A stretch of 64,000 nt of DNA from DATDIC01 sp963777625 (GCA_963777625.1 CAVZRO010000003.1:248001-312000), one strand, 5' to 3'; shown: positions 1-10,092, counted from the first letter of the stretch. Translations and numbers: made by a program. Notes: a model not told the origin generated them from the letters alone.

Positions 1-118
1 AGAGCGTGCTGCGCTATGCTTTCGGTTCCGCATTGACGATCGTGCTGTTCATGGTGGCGCTGGGGCTGTCGATGCTGTCGTCGAAATGGCTCGAGCGCTC
101 CGAACGCCTAGCCGATGA
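1..118 (+). CDS. ABC transporter permease, C-terminal end (partial)
   Basis: Only the last ~36 residues of an inner-membrane permease lie in the window. A hydrophobic helix (TIVLFMVALGLSMLSS) is followed by a short charged tail, as at the end of PotB/CysT-type permeases. The frame read from base 6 has no stop, but a TGA at 116-118 in a neighbouring frame overlaps the ATG of the next permease at 115. A start-stop overlap like this is usual for paired permeases, so a single-base error just before it is likely. The substrate cannot be told; polyamine, iron or related solutes are possible from the two-permease layout. Confidence 0.55.
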   Translation, partial: ERAALCFRFRIDDRAVHGGAGAVDAVVEMARALRTPSR

Positions 119-946
119 AGGCGCTGTTCCATCTGCTGATCGCGGCGATCTACCTGTTCCTGATGGCACCGCTGACGTTCGTCGCCATCTCCTCCGTCGG
201 CAACGCCGCGATGCTGTCATTCCCGCCACACGACCTGTCATTGCGCTGGTACCACGACATTTCGCCCGAACTCGTCGCTTCCCTCTGGGTAAGCCTCAAG
301 GCAGCGACAGCGACCACCGCGATCTGTACCGCGTTCGGCATATGGATCGCGTTCGCGATCGCGCGCGGCCGAGGCGCCATGCCTGGCGTGCTGAGAGCCG
401 TGTCGATTGCGCCACTCTCAGTGCCGCATCTGGCAATCGGCATCGCGCTCTATCAGACAGCGCTAATCTCATGGGATTTCTCCGGCCTGGAGATCGCCGG
501 CACCTTCTGGGGTCTGGTCCTCGGTCAATGCGTCATCGCCATGCCTTATGTCGTCAGGGGCACGCTCGCCGGTCACGCGCACGTCGAAGCACAGATCGAG
601 GAAGCCGCCCTTTCGCTGGGGGCATCGGCCTGGCGTGCATTGTGGGAAGTCACTCTGCCGGCACATTCGCCCCGGCCTGGTGTCGGGCGCCTTCCTGGCG
701 TTTCTCGCCTCATTCGACGACGTACCGGTCGCGCTGTTCATGGGCGGCGGCGAGCACTCGACCACCTTCCCGCTACAGGTCCTGTCATCGCTTGAGTACA
801 GCCTGAAGCCCGATATCATGGCGGTATCGACCCTCATCATTTTGGCTTCCATGGCTATGGTGATCGCGCTTGAGCACTTCTTCGGCCTCGAGCGCTTCCT
901 GCGTGGCCATCCGCAGGCTGACGCTACAATCGGCGCGAATAATCGG
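115..946 (+). CDS. ABC transporter permease (PotC-like), one frameshift
   Basis: This is the second inner-membrane permease of an ABC importer. The first helix is FHLLIAAIYLFLMAPLTFVA. The cytoplasmic EAA loop that docks the ATPase reads EEAALSLGASAWRALWEV near residue 165. After about base 658 the frame moves by +1 and continues as PGLVSGAFLAFLASFDDVPV, the conserved stretch after the EAA loop, and on through the last helix. Removing one G in the ccggcac run restores the frame, so I read this as a sequencing insertion. In the corrected frame there is no stop before the binding-protein start at 959, so the exact C-terminus is uncertain; a second indel is likely between 880 and 940. The ATPase gene is not in the window. 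Confidence 0.7.
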
Positions 947-958
947 AGGAATCAAACC

Positions 959-2018
959 ATGTCACAGCTTCGCATCACTCGCCGCGGGCTTGGCGGAATG
1001 GTGGCCGCTGCTGGCATCGCTGCTGCCTCGCGCGCCGGCGCTGAACCGGTGACGCTGAGCATCGCTACGAATGGCGGTGATTACGAGCAATTCGAGACCC
1101 GCTACCTGACTGACCGTTTCACGGCGGAGACCGGCATCCAGCTGGATCCGGATTGCTGCCAATCCACCGGACTCAGGTGCAGAAACTTATTGCCAGTCGC
1201 GGTCGGCCGGTGCCGTTCGACGTGGCGGGGCTCGACGACAAGACGCAACCAGAGGCGATCGCCGCCGGCACACTGGCCAAGATCGATCCGAAGATCGTTA
1301 CCAATCTTGCATTTCTGTATGATCGCGCCAAGCAGCCCGACGGTTACGGGCCGGCCGTTCTGTTCTGGTCATGGGGGCTGATGTACAACCAGAAGGCATT
1401 CCAGGATCATGGGATTCCAGACCCGACCTCGTGGGCCGATCTGTGGGATCCGAGGCTCGCCGGAAAGGTGTCGATCGCCGATATCACCGGACCGGGCGGT
1501 GTCGATTTCGTGCTGAAAGCGGCCCAGCTCGCCGGCGGCAACGAGAAGGACTGCTGCCTGGACTCAAGAAGATCGCTCAATTGAAGGTGCAATCGTACTA
1601 CTCGTCGTCCAACGACATCCGCACCAAGCTTCTCTCTGGGGATGTATGGATCGCTCCATGGAACAATGGCCGCTCCTGGAACATGATCGACGAAGGTTTT
1701 CCGGGCCGTTTCATTTATCCGAAGGAAGGCGGATTCCTGCACACATCCACCATCGACGTGGTTGCCGGCACGAAATATCCGCGTGAGGCCCAGCTTTACA
1801 TCAACTACGCGCTGGACCCGCTGTATCAGATTGCGCTGCTGTACTTTCCCTATGGCCCGGTGAACCGCAGCCTGCAGGTGGTGCTGCAGGACTATCCCGA
1901 TCTGGCCAAGAAAGTTCCCACGGGCCATCTCTCTGCCCTGTCAGTGCCCGACTGGAAGACGGTGTTTTCCAATTTCGCGGGCCTTGTCGATCAAGTGGAA
2001 CCGCATCGTGAAATCTGA
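959..2018 (+). CDS. Periplasmic substrate-binding protein (PotD/spermidine-putrescine-like), frameshifted
   Basis: This is the extracytoplasmic solute-binding protein of the preceding permeases. ATG 959 follows a good ribosome site (cggagga). The N-terminus has a twin-arginine-like export signal (ITRRGLGGMVAAAGIAAAS), then the mature start AEPVTLSIATNGGDYEQF. Family features are GYGPAVLFWSWGLMYNQKAF, PTSWADLWDPRLAGKVSIAD, and DVWIAPWNNGRSW near the ligand cleft. The reading frame changes at about 1150-1180 and again at about 1550, yet homology resumes each time without loss, so the gene is probably intact in the organism. It ends at TGA 2018. The ligand is not determined; the fold is that of polyamine, iron and thiamine binding proteins. 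Confidence 0.7.
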
Positions 2019-2037
2019 CACGATTGGGAGAGCCGCA

Positions 2038-3050
2038 TTGATTACGCGAGGAACTAGAAGCTATGGCGTCGTGCTGCCGCATTTCGGGCCGCACGCCAGC
2101 GCCGACCTGCTGATACGTGCGGCGAAGCGGATCGAGGAACTGGGTTTCGACGCGGTGTGGGTTCGCGACCATCTGGTTTATGAGCCGCGACCCTACGATG
2201 ATCCCGATATCACCCATATCGAGCCGTTCGTGGTGTTGTCGGCGCTTGCCGGGGTGACGAAGAAGCTGGTGCTAGGCACGGCGACGCTTATTCCGCATCG
2301 GCACCCGATCTATGCCGCGCTGCTGCTTGGCTCGCTGCAGCATTTCGCCGGGACCAGGACGGGTGATTGCGGGGTGGGGACTCGGCGGCCACGACGTTGA
2401 TTTTGAGATCGATCGGGATGGGCGGGCTGGATCGCAGGAAGCTGCTGCGCGAGCAAATCGATGTGATCCGCCAGCTATGGAGCTGGCGGGAAGATTGATT
2501 TTGCCGGTGAGTTCTATCGGTTCGGCGGCGTGGCGATTTGCCCTGTGCCGGACACGCCCGGCGGCATTCCGATCTGGTATGGGTGGGGCCAGCAAGGCCG
2601 CTGCACGCCGGGCGGTGGAGTTCTGTGACGGATGGATCTGCCTCACGGATGCCGCGTCGGGATGTGCAGGAGCGGATCGGGCGCATGCAGCGTCTGGCGG
2701 GCGAGGCAGGTCGGGACCGCCCGATTGTGGGCGCGATCCCGTATATGAGCCCCGGGCGGATCGATTGAGGAAGGTGCGCGGCATTTCAACATGCCGGAGC
2801 TTTGTGCGGCGATGACGAAGTCGTTCCGTGCCGCCTTCTGGCGCGTTTCGCACTGTTGAGGATCTGGACGGTGCGGCGATTGCCGGCCCGGCGGACGTGA
2901 TCGTGGAGAATATTCAGCTGGTTCCACGAGATTGGGGTCGAACATTTTCGTGTTCGATTTCCGCACCCGCTTGCGCAGTTCGAGGAATGCCTTGAGATGG
3001 CCGGTGCGGAGGTTCTGCCACGGCTGCGCCGGATGCATGCGCCTCTATAA
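2038..3050 (+). pseudogene. LLM-class (luciferase-like) flavin or F420-dependent oxidoreductase, many frameshifts
   Basis: The probable start is TTG 2038 behind a gggag ribosome site. The first ~115 residues (RSYGVVLPHFGPHASADLLI, FDAVWVRDHLVYEP) are a clean luciferase-like N-terminus. After base 2360 the protein continues only by stepping through about nine frame changes. Recognisable blocks in order are VIAGWGLGGHDVDFEI, RKLLREQIDVIRQLWSWRED, IDFAGEFYRFGGVAICPVPD, GRDRPIVGAIPYMSPGR, ARHFNMPELCAAMTKSF, FHEIGVEHF and AGAEVLPRLRRMHAPL, with stop TAA at 3050. Almost every step is +1. Block order and spacing are fully preserved, so this may be an intact gene covered by poor sequence, although true decay cannot be excluded. 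Whether it uses FMN or F420 is not visible. Confidence 0.6.
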
Positions 3051-3930
3051 TACACCGTGTGCGATTGCGCTTTGCCTGACGGTGCTGACGCTGCATCCGC
3101 TGGTCCACGCTGGCACAGGGCAGGCGCAGTCCGGCAGCATGCCGGCTGGCAACGGTCAGCTTGTGGCATCGATCGCGGGTAGCAGTTTGCGCATGTTCAC
3201 CTATCGCCCGGTGGGATGCGCACCCCGCCTGCTGCTGCTCGTGTTTCACGGCACCGGGCGCCGGGCGGCGGCATATCGCGATCATGCGAAACAGCTTGCC
3301 GATCGAGCCTGTGCAGTCGTCGTCGCCCCGGAATTCGATCGCGAACGATTCCCACGCGCGTTGTATCAATATGGCGGTACGGCGCTGGAGGCTCCCGGCC
3401 AGCGAACGATCGACCTGGTGCCGCCGCTGGCGGCCTGGGCGCGCGCGGCGGCCGGCGGAGGCGCCTTGCCGTTCGTGTTGCTCGGCCATTCCGCTGGAGC
3501 GCAGTTTCTGGACCGTGTGGCTGCCTTCGTGGCCACCGGAGCGGCGGGCATCATCGTTGCCAATCCATCCACCTGGGTGCTGCCCAGTACCAGCATTGCG
3601 GCCCCTTACGGTTTCGGCGGGACCGCGTTTGACACCGACGGCGCGGTGCGAGCGTATTTGGCCCAGCCGATTACGGTGCTGCTGGGCACCGCGGACACGG
3701 GCACGAGGGAGCTGGCTATCAGCCCGTCGGCGATGGCGCAGGGGCCGAATCGCCATGCCCGCGGTCTTCACGTGGTCCGCATGGCGCAAGACGTGGCGAG
3801 CAGCCACGGCTGGCGGTTAGGCTGGCGATTGGCGGAGGTGCCGGGCGTCGGCCATGACGCCACGGCGATGTTCAACTCACCTCAGACCTTGGAGGCGATC
3901 CGTCGCGCCGTGCCGGAGGCTTACAAATGA
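3037..3930 (+). CDS. Secreted alpha/beta hydrolase
   Basis: The protein is 297 residues from ATG 3037, which overlaps the last codons of the previous gene. An earlier in-frame start (2932) would translate the tail of the oxidoreductase and is rejected. The N-terminus is a signal peptide (NTPCAIALCLTVLTLHPLVHA), so it is probably periplasmic. The nucleophile elbow GHSAG places Ser at about residue 152; an oxyanion-type HGTG follows the first strand (LLLLVFHGTGRRAAA); GVGHDATAMF near the C-terminus supplies the likely catalytic His. It resembles predicted esterase/PHB-depolymerase-like hydrolases. The substrate is unknown. Confidence 0.75.
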   Translation: MRLYNTPCAIALCLTVLTLHPLVHAGTGQAQSGSMPAGNGQLVASIAGSSLRMFTYRPVGCAPRLLLLVFHGTGRRAAAYRDHAKQLADRACAVVVAPEFDRERFPRALYQYGGTALEAPGQRTIDLVPPLAAWARAAAGGGALPFVLLGHSAGAQFLDRVAAFVATGAAGIIVANPSTWVLPSTSIAAPYGFGGTAFDTDGAVRAYLAQPITVLLGTADTGTRELAISPSAMAQGPNRHARGLHVVRMAQDVASSHGWRLGWRLAEVPGVGHDATAMFNSPQTLEAIRRAVPEAYK

Positions 3931-3945
3931 AGGCGTGTGTGTCGC

Positions 3946-4209
3946 TTAGCCTGGCGGCACCATGTTACGCGGCGTTTGTCCGGGCGGCGTCGGCTCCGGC
4001 CGCGGAGCCGGCGCGCCGGGTGCGCCTTGCAGGATGACCCCGCCGCCCTGGAACGCACGGTTCGCCTCGGGCGTGAACGGGCCGTGGTCGATCGGCTTTC
4101 CGGTCGAGTGCCAGGTTTGACCAGTCGTGTTCTGTCCGGTCGCCGGCTGGGCCGAAACGGAACCGCAGGCCAGCAGCGTCATCAACGCGACGAAACATAC
4201 TCCGCGCAT
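3946..4209 (-). CDS. Small secreted hypothetical protein
   Basis: An 87-residue reading frame starts at ATG 4209 with a good ribosome site (ggagagg) just upstream. Residues 1-20 form a signal peptide ending SVSA-QPATG. The mature part is short, rich in Pro, Gly and Thr, with no cysteine and no recognised domain. It is convergent with the hydrolase gene (16 bp between stops) and divergent from the decarboxylase-like gene at 4368. The signal peptide and ribosome site argue that it is real. I do not recognise a family. Confidence 0.55.
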   Translation of the reverse strand: MRGVCFVALMTLLACGSVSAQPATGQNTTGQTWHSTGKPIDHGPFTPEANRAFQGGGVILQGAPGAPAPRPEPTPPGQTPRNMVPPG

Positions 4210-4367
4210 CGCCCTCTCCTGTGTTTCGTGCCGGAATGTTGGGTCGGCGATGGACCGGGTGCAATCACGTCATCGCGTGGTCCTAGCCTGGCAAATGGGC
4301 CGGCAATGTGGGTCCCCCTCCCTCTCCGGCCCGGGTGCGCTATAGATGGCGGAAAGGAAACCTGCCC

Positions 4368-4919
4368 ATGGCCCGTGTTCCGTACCGTGAGAAAGCCGAT
4401 CTGCCGCCCGAGCAGCAGGACCTGCTGGCGCGTCCGATCGCGCTGCACAAGGCGCTGGTGAACTCGCCGGGCGCGCTGCGGGCGTTTTCCGCGCTGGGGC
4501 AGTATATACGGCACGGCAGCAGGTTGGATCCTCGTGTGCGGGAGTTGGCCATCCTGCAGGTGGGCTATCTTGCACGGTCGCCGTACGAATGGTCGCATCA
4601 CATTAAGATCGGCCGCGACTTCGGGGTGACCGACGACGACGTCAACGGCATGATCGCTGATACTGAAGGACGCTCCTGCACGCTGGATGACCGGGTTCGC
4701 ACCGTGCTGCGTGCGGCCCGCGAGATAACGCTGCAAGGGGAGGCGTCGGACGAGACGTTCGCGGCGCTGGGCCGACTGTTCGACACTGAATGCCTGGTGG
4801 ATCTGACCGTGACGATCGCGTTCTACAACGCGGTGGTTCGCGTCCTGGAGACGCTGAAGATCGACGTGGAAAGCGACTATGAGACCTGTTTGCAGCAGTT
4901 TCCGCTGCCGAACCCGTAA
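4368..4919 (+). CDS. Carboxymuconolactone decarboxylase family protein
   Basis: The protein is 183 residues from ATG 4368, preceded by ggaaagga. The family core is ELAILQVGYLARSPYEWSHH (about residues 60-80), followed by IKIGRDFGVTDDDVNGM. The CxxC pair of the AhpD peroxidase branch is absent; Glu and His remain, as in the decarboxylase-like branch. A second, distinct member lies at 31547-32116. Members often act on lactone intermediates of aromatic breakdown or are orphan enzymes beside oxidoreductases; the reaction here is not determined. Alanine dehydrogenase starts 11 bp downstream on the same strand, so co-transcription is likely. Confidence 0.8.
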   Translation: MARVPYREKADLPPEQQDLLARPIALHKALVNSPGALRAFSALGQYIRHGSRLDPRVRELAILQVGYLARSPYEWSHHIKIGRDFGVTDDDVNGMIADTEGRSCTLDDRVRTVLRAAREITLQGEASDETFAALGRLFDTECLVDLTVTIAFYNAVVRVLETLKIDVESDYETCLQQFPLPNP

Positions 4920-4929
4920 GGAGCTGAGT

Positions 4930-6049
4930 GTGAAGATTGGAATACCCAAGGAAGTCAAAACCCACGAGTACCCAGTTCGGGCTGACTCCGGCCGGCGTGC
5001 GTGAACTGATCGCCCACGCGCACCAGGTGGTGGTGGAACGTGGCGCGGCGGCGGGCATTGGCATTCCGGACGATGCTTACAGGGCGGCAGGTGCCAAGGT
5101 GGTCGATAGCGCGGCGGAGGTATTCGCCGGTACCGACATGATCGTGAAAGTGAAGGAGCCGCAGTCAAAGGAAATTGCTCTGCTGCGGCCCGGGCAGGTG
5201 TTGTTCACCTATCTTCACCTGGCGGCGGACAAAGTCCAGACCGAGGGGCTGGTGCGCTCCGGCGCCACCTGCATCGCGTATGAGACGGTCACCGATCCAC
5301 GTGGCACCCTGCCGCTGCTCGCGCCGATGAGCGAGGTGGCTGGACGCATGTCCGTGCAGGTGGGCGCGCATTGCCTGGAAAAGGAACAGGGCGGCGCGGG
5401 GATTCTGCTGGGCGGGGTGCCGGGTGTGCCGCCGGCGAAAGTGGTGGTGCTGGGCGGCGGCGTGTCCGGCACCAATGCCGCGCGCATGGCTGTGGGCCTG
5501 GAGTCGAGCGTGACCATCATCGACAAGTCGCTTCCGCGGCTGAAAGAGCTGGACCTACAATTCGGGCCACGTGCAACGACGTTGTTTGCCACCGTCGATG
5601 CTATCGAAACTGCTGTTCTGGCCGCCGACCTGGTGATCGGTGCGGTGCTGGTTCCGGGCGCGGCTGCTCCCAAGCTGGTTACACGGCAGATGGTGCGGGC
5701 GATGCGCCCGGGCTCGGTGCTGGTCGATATCGCCATCGACCAGGGTGGCTGCTTCGAAACCAGCCGTCCCACCACGCATTCCGCGCCGACCTATGTGGAG
5801 GAAGGCGTGGTGCATTACTGCGTCACCAACATGCCCGGTGCGGTCGCGCGTACCTCTACCTTCGCGCTGAACAACGCGACCATTCCGTTCGTGTTGGCGC
5901 TGGCGGATAAGGGCTGGCGGCGGGCGCTGGCCGAAGATCCACACCTGCGCCAGGGGCTGAACGTGCACGACGGCAAGATTACGCACGAAGCGGTCGCCCA
6001 TGATCTGGGCTTCGCCTATACCGGGGCCGATACGCTGCTCGCGGCATAA
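4930..6049 (+). CDS. ald: Alanine dehydrogenase (one frameshift near the start)
   Basis: This cytoplasmic enzyme interconverts L-alanine and pyruvate plus ammonia with NAD. GTG 4930 gives the family N-terminus MKIGIPKEVKTHEY. The frame then moves by +1 at about 4970-4978, and the rest of the protein is intact: LTPAGVRELIAHAHQVVVE, the Lys/His substrate region (DMIVKVKEPQ, VLFTYLHLAAD), the NAD-binding Rossmann motif VVVLGGGVSGTNAARMAVGL, and the C-terminal signature NMPGAVARTSTFALNNATIP. Total length after correction is about 372 residues, normal for the family. The single extra base is most likely a sequencing error. Confidence 0.9.
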
Positions 6050-6069
6050 GCAACGCGGAGGTAAATGTC

Positions 6070-6966
6070 ATGGCAGATCCCGAGATCGTCGCGCTGAGGG
6101 CGAAGCTCGCGCAGCGCGCGCGAGCGGACGAGATTGGCCAACGCCGCAAGGACTTCGATGCGTGTAGCCAGGAATATCCGGTTAGCGCGGATGTGGTGTT
6201 GAAGTCGGTGAATGCGGGCGGCGTGCCGGCCGAATGGACCTCCACGCCCGACGCGGCGTCCGACCGGGTGGTTCTGTATCTACATGGCGGGGGGTTCGTG
6301 ATCGGCTCGCTGGTCAGCCACCGGCACATGGTGTGCGAGATCGGGCGCGCGGCACATGCGCGCACGCTGGCACTGCATTACCGGCTGGCTCCGGAAGCGC
6401 CGTTCCCCGCCGCCGTGGAGGATGCTGTTAGCGGATACCGGTTCCTGATCGCGGAGGGGTTTCAGCCGGGCAGGATCGCGCTGGCGGGAGATAGCGCCGG
6501 CGGTGGGCTCGTGGTGTCTGCACTGGTCGCGATTCGCGATGCGGGCTTACCGCAACCGGCCTGCGGCTGGTGCATTTCGCCCTGGGTGGACATGGAGGTG
6601 AGCGGCGACAGCATGGTGGACCGCGCGGCGACCGATCCCACCGTGCAGAAGGAGCCGCTGCTGGATATGGCGCGTGCATATCTGAACGGTGCCGATCCGC
6701 GCTCTCCGCTCGCTTCGCCGCTCTATGCCGATCTGCACGGGTTGGCACCGCTGCTGATCCAGGTGGGCTCGGTCGAGACGCTGCTGGATGATGCGCTGCG
6801 CCTGGCGCGCGTTGCCGGTGCGGCGGATGTTCCGGTCGATCTGCAGATCTGGCCCGAGATGATCCATGTCTGGCATTTCTATCATCCGGAACTGAAGGCC
6901 GGGCGGCGCGCCATGGAGGTCGGTGGCGATTTTATCCGGGGCATGATGAGCGGCCGAGCCAGGTGA
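6070..6966 (+). CDS. Alpha/beta hydrolase of the hormone-sensitive lipase type
   Basis: The protein is 298 residues from ATG 6070 with a strong ggagg site. The HSL signature HGGG (oxyanion hole) is at residues 72-75 in VVLYLHGGGFVIGS. The nucleophile motif GDSAGGG puts Ser at 142. The catalytic Asp is probably in the VETLLDDALRLA segment and the His in MIHVWHFYHPEL. There is no signal peptide, so it is a cytoplasmic carboxylesterase on short acyl esters or similar substrates. Its TGA overlaps the GTG start of the NAD synthetase gene, so the two are likely translated together. Confidence 0.85.
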   Translation: MADPEIVALRAKLAQRARADEIGQRRKDFDACSQEYPVSADVVLKSVNAGGVPAEWTSTPDAASDRVVLYLHGGGFVIGSLVSHRHMVCEIGRAAHARTLALHYRLAPEAPFPAAVEDAVSGYRFLIAEGFQPGRIALAGDSAGGGLVVSALVAIRDAGLPQPACGWCISPWVDMEVSGDSMVDRAATDPTVQKEPLLDMARAYLNGADPRSPLASPLYADLHGLAPLLIQVGSVETLLDDALRLARVAGAADVPVDLQIWPEMIHVWHFYHPELKAGRRAMEVGGDFIRGMMSGRAR

Positions 6967-9003
6967 ATTTTGACTCGTTGTACCGGCACGGGTTCGCCCG
7001 CGTCGCGGCCTGCACGATCCCGAGCGCGCTGGCGGATCCGGCGGCGAACGCGCGATCCATTCTACGCGTGGCAAGGGAGTGCGATGCGCGCGGGGTGGCG
7101 GTGGCGGTGTTCCCGGAACTGGCGCTGTCGGCCTATTCCATTGATGATCTGCGGTTGCAGGATGCCTTGCTGGACGCGGTGGAGCAGGCGGCTTCGGTGC
7201 TGATCGAGGCCTCGGCCGAGCTGCTGCCGCTGCTGGTGGTGGGTGCGCCGGTGCGGCATCACGGGCGGGTGTACAATGTCGCGCTGGCGATCCATCGCGG
7301 CCGGCTGTTGGGCGTGGTGCCGAAAGCGTATCTGCCCAACTATCGCGAATTCTACGAGCCACGCCAGTTTGCCGCCGGCGCGGGCTGGCGTGGTGCGACG
7401 GCGTCGGTGGCTGGTCAGCGCGGCACCGTTCGGGATGGATCTGCTGTTCGCGGCGGAGGATTTTGCGGACCTGGTGGTGCATATCGAGGTCTGCGAGGAT
7501 TTCTGGGTTCCGGTACCGCCCAGTTCGTTGGCGGCGCTGGCCGGTGCCACTGTGCTGCTGAATCTATCGGGCAGCCCGATCACGATCGGCAAGGCAGATA
7601 CACGGCGCCTATTGTGCCAGTCGCAGTCGGTGCGGTGCCTGGCCGCGTATCTTTATGCCGCTGCGGGTGAAGGCGAATCCACCACCGACGTGTCGTGGGA
7701 TGGGCAGGCCACGATCTTTGAGAATGGCGTGAAGCTGGCGGAGACCGATCGGTTCCCGTCCGGCGATCGTATCGCGGTGGCGGATGTCGATCTCGATCTG
7801 TTGCGGCAGGAACGGATGCGGATGGCGACATTCGACGACAATCGCCGCGCGATGGCGGTGGGAGAGTATCGGCGGGTTCCGTTCCGGGTCGATCCGCCGG
7901 CGGGCGATATCGGGTTCGAGCGGGTGGTGGAGCGTTTTCCGTTCGTGCCCGCCGATCCGGCGCGGCTGGAGCGGGATTGTTACGAAGGCTACAATATCCA
8001 GGTGTCGGGGCTGATGCAGCGGTTGCGGGCCGCGCATATCAAGCGGGCGGTGATTGGCGTGTCGGGCGGGCTGGATTCGACGCAGGCGCTGATTGTCACG
8101 GCGCAGGCATTCGACCGGCTGGAGCGCCCGCGCACCGACATTATGGCGTTCACCATGCCGGGCTTCGGGACCGGGGCTGAGACGAAGAGCAACGCATTGT
8201 CGCTGATGCGCGCGCTGGGGGTGACGCACCGGGAGCTGGACATCAGGCCGGCGGCGACACGCATGCTTGAGGATATCGGGCATCCGTTCGCCCGCGGCGA
8301 GCCGGTGTACGACATCACGTTCGAGAATGTGCAGGCGGGCCTGCGCACCGATTACCTGTTCCGGCTGGCCAACCAGCATGACGGGATCGTGATTGGGACC
8401 GGTGATCTGTCGGAGTTGGCGCTGGGGTGGTGCACCTACGGCGTGGGCGACCAGATGTCGCACTACAACGTCAATGCCGGGGTGCCGAAGACGCTGATCC
8501 AGCATCTGATGCGGTGGGTAATCGCGTCGGCGCAGTTCGAGCAAGAGGTGCTGACGACATTGGAGGCCATTCTGACCACGGAGATTTCGCCGGAACTGGT
8601 GCCGGTGGCGGCGGGAGAGGCGCCGCAGAGCACGGAAGCCAAGGTTGGGCCGTACGCACTACAGGATTTCAACCTTTTCTATACGTTACGATATGGGTTC
8701 CGGCCATCGAAGATCGCGTTCCTGGCTAGCCGGGCGTGGGCGGATGCCGGGCGCGGCGACTGGCCTCCGGGCTTTCCGGAGGCGCGTCGGCAGGCATATT
8801 CGCTGGCGGAGATCCGGTATTGGCTGGCGGAATTCCTGCGGCGATTTTTCGTCACCAGCCAGTTCAAGCGCTCGGCGCTGCCGAACGGTCCGAAGGTGAC
8901 GGCCGGGGGGTCTCTGTCGCCGCGGGGGGATTGGCGGGCGCCATCCGACGGCAATGCGAACGCGTGGCTGGCGGAGCTGGACGCGAACGTACCGGAGGCA
9001 TGA
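6963..9003 (+). CDS. nadE: Glutamine-dependent NAD(+) synthetase (one frameshift)
   Basis: The enzyme amidates deamido-NAD to NAD with glutamine as nitrogen donor, the last step of NAD synthesis. The N-terminal nitrilase-like glutaminase domain (about 1-280) shows the Glu (VFPELALSAYSIDD), Lys (VVPKAYLPNYREFYEP) and Cys (HIEVCEDFWVP) of its triad. The C-terminal synthetase domain has the PP-loop GVSGGLDSTQALIV, then GTGDLSELALGWCTYG and RFFVTSQFKRSALPNGPKV. The frame moves by +1 at about 7400-7430 between RGATASVAGQ and APFGMDLLFAAEDF. Corrected length is about 680 residues, matching the long actinobacterial/alphaproteobacterial form. GTG 6963 overlaps the previous stop. Confidence 0.9.
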
Positions 9004-9006
9004 GGT

Positions 9007-9657
9007 TTGTTGCCGCTGTTGCCATCTGAGCCTTCAGGCGATGAGGAGGCGCTGGAGGCGGGGCGCCGGCTGTTCGCGGCGGAATGCCGGTTCGTGCACG
9101 CGGCGCAGAGGTTGGACCAGGTGCCGCCGCCGGCAGAACCGGAGATTGCGTTTGCCGGACGGTCCAATGTGGGCAAATCGTCGCTGCTGAACGCGCTGAC
9201 CGGGCGGCGTCGGCTGGCGCGGACCTCGGTGACGCCGGGGCGGACGCGGCAGTTGAACTTCTTCGAGCTGGGTGGGCGCATGATGTTGGTGGACCTGCCA
9301 GGGTATGGCTACGCAGAAGCGTCGAAGCAGGTGAAAGCGGATTGGCAGGGACTGATGTTCGATTACTTGCGCGGGCGCCCGACGCTGCGACGGGTGATGC
9401 TGCTGCTGGACGCGCGGATTGAAACGAAACCGTCGGATGAGGCGGTGATGGAACTGCTGGACCGCGCCGCGGTGACGTTCCAGATCGTGCTGACCAAGGC
9501 GGACGACATGAAACCGGCGGGGCTGAAGGCTCGGCAGCGGGAGGCGACGGCGCTCGCGCGGGCGCACGCCGCGGCATATCCGGTCGTGCTGGTGACCAGC
9601 AGCCGGTCGGGGCTGGGCGTGGCGGAGACGCGGGCGGCGATTGCAGGGGCGGTGTGA
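9007..9657 (+). CDS. engB: Ribosome biogenesis GTPase EngB/YsxC
   Basis: This TRAFAC-class GTPase is needed for large ribosomal subunit assembly. Motifs: G1 GRSNVGKS at residues 51-58; G2 around TSVTPGRTRQLNFF; G3 DLPGYGYAEAS; G4 LTKADDM; G5 VTSSRSGLG. Length is 216 residues, normal. The start is TTG 9007, three bases after the NAD synthetase stop; no better start with homology exists. It is co-directional with nadE and probably the last gene of that run. Confidence 0.92.
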   Translation: MLPLLPSEPSGDEEALEAGRRLFAAECRFVHAAQRLDQVPPPAEPEIAFAGRSNVGKSSLLNALTGRRRLARTSVTPGRTRQLNFFELGGRMMLVDLPGYGYAEASKQVKADWQGLMFDYLRGRPTLRRVMLLLDARIETKPSDEAVMELLDRAAVTFQIVLTKADDMKPAGLKARQREATALARAHAAAYPVVLVTSSRSGLGVAETRAAIAGAV

Positions 9658-9783
9658 GGGGACCCTAGCCGGAGGCACATAGCTGGTCCCGGCAGCGGCG
9701 CCAAACGGTCACATAGGCGTTGGTCGCAGGCAATCTGCTGCAGCCGAAGAATTCATCTTGTGTGCCCGAATCTGACGGAGGCG

Positions 9784-9859
9784 TGGTGCCCAGGGGCGGA
9801 ATCGAACCACCGACACTGCGATTTTCAGTCGCATGCTCTACCAACTGAGCTACCTGGGC
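9784..9859 (-). tRNA. tRNA-Phe (anticodon GAA)
   Basis: The reverse strand folds as a 76-nt tRNA with an encoded 3' CCA. The acceptor stem GCCCAGG pairs with CCTGGGC, the discriminator is A, and the D-arm is AGCTCAGTTGGTAGAGC. The anticodon loop is ACTGAAAAT with GAA, and the T-arm is GGTGGTTCGATTCC. It lies just downstream of yacG, a common arrangement in this bacterial group. Confidence 0.97.
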
Positions 9860-9901
9860 ATCAAAGACGGCACCGCGCCATACCGCAAGCACCACGGCTG
9901 A

Positions 9902-10092
9902 TCAAGCCGGTTCAGGAGGGGTGGCTGGCGCGCTGGCGTCTTGTTCAGTGTCTGAATCCGGCAGCCGATATATGCCTGTCAGCCACCGACCGAGATCGAT
10001 ATCGGCGCAGCGCCGGCAACAGAACGGCGCGTATGTCGGCTCGGCAATTTTGCCACAGACGGGGCAGCGGGGGGACGAACTCGTTCAGCCAT
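9902..10092 (-). CDS. yacG: DNA gyrase inhibitor / zinc-binding protein YacG (one-base deletion near the start)
   Basis: This is a small zinc ribbon protein; the E. coli homologue binds and inhibits gyrase. ATG 10092 overlaps the stop of the RNase gene. After MAERVRPP a run of six C is one base short of the frame that reads RCPVCGKIAEPTYAPFCCRR and continues CADIDLGRWLTGIYRLP. Adding one C gives a 63-residue protein with the four zinc cysteines (CPxCG and FCxxxC) and the RxxDLGxW signature. It ends at TGA 9902. Without the correction no open frame of useful length appears, which is why it is easily missed. Confidence 0.85.
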
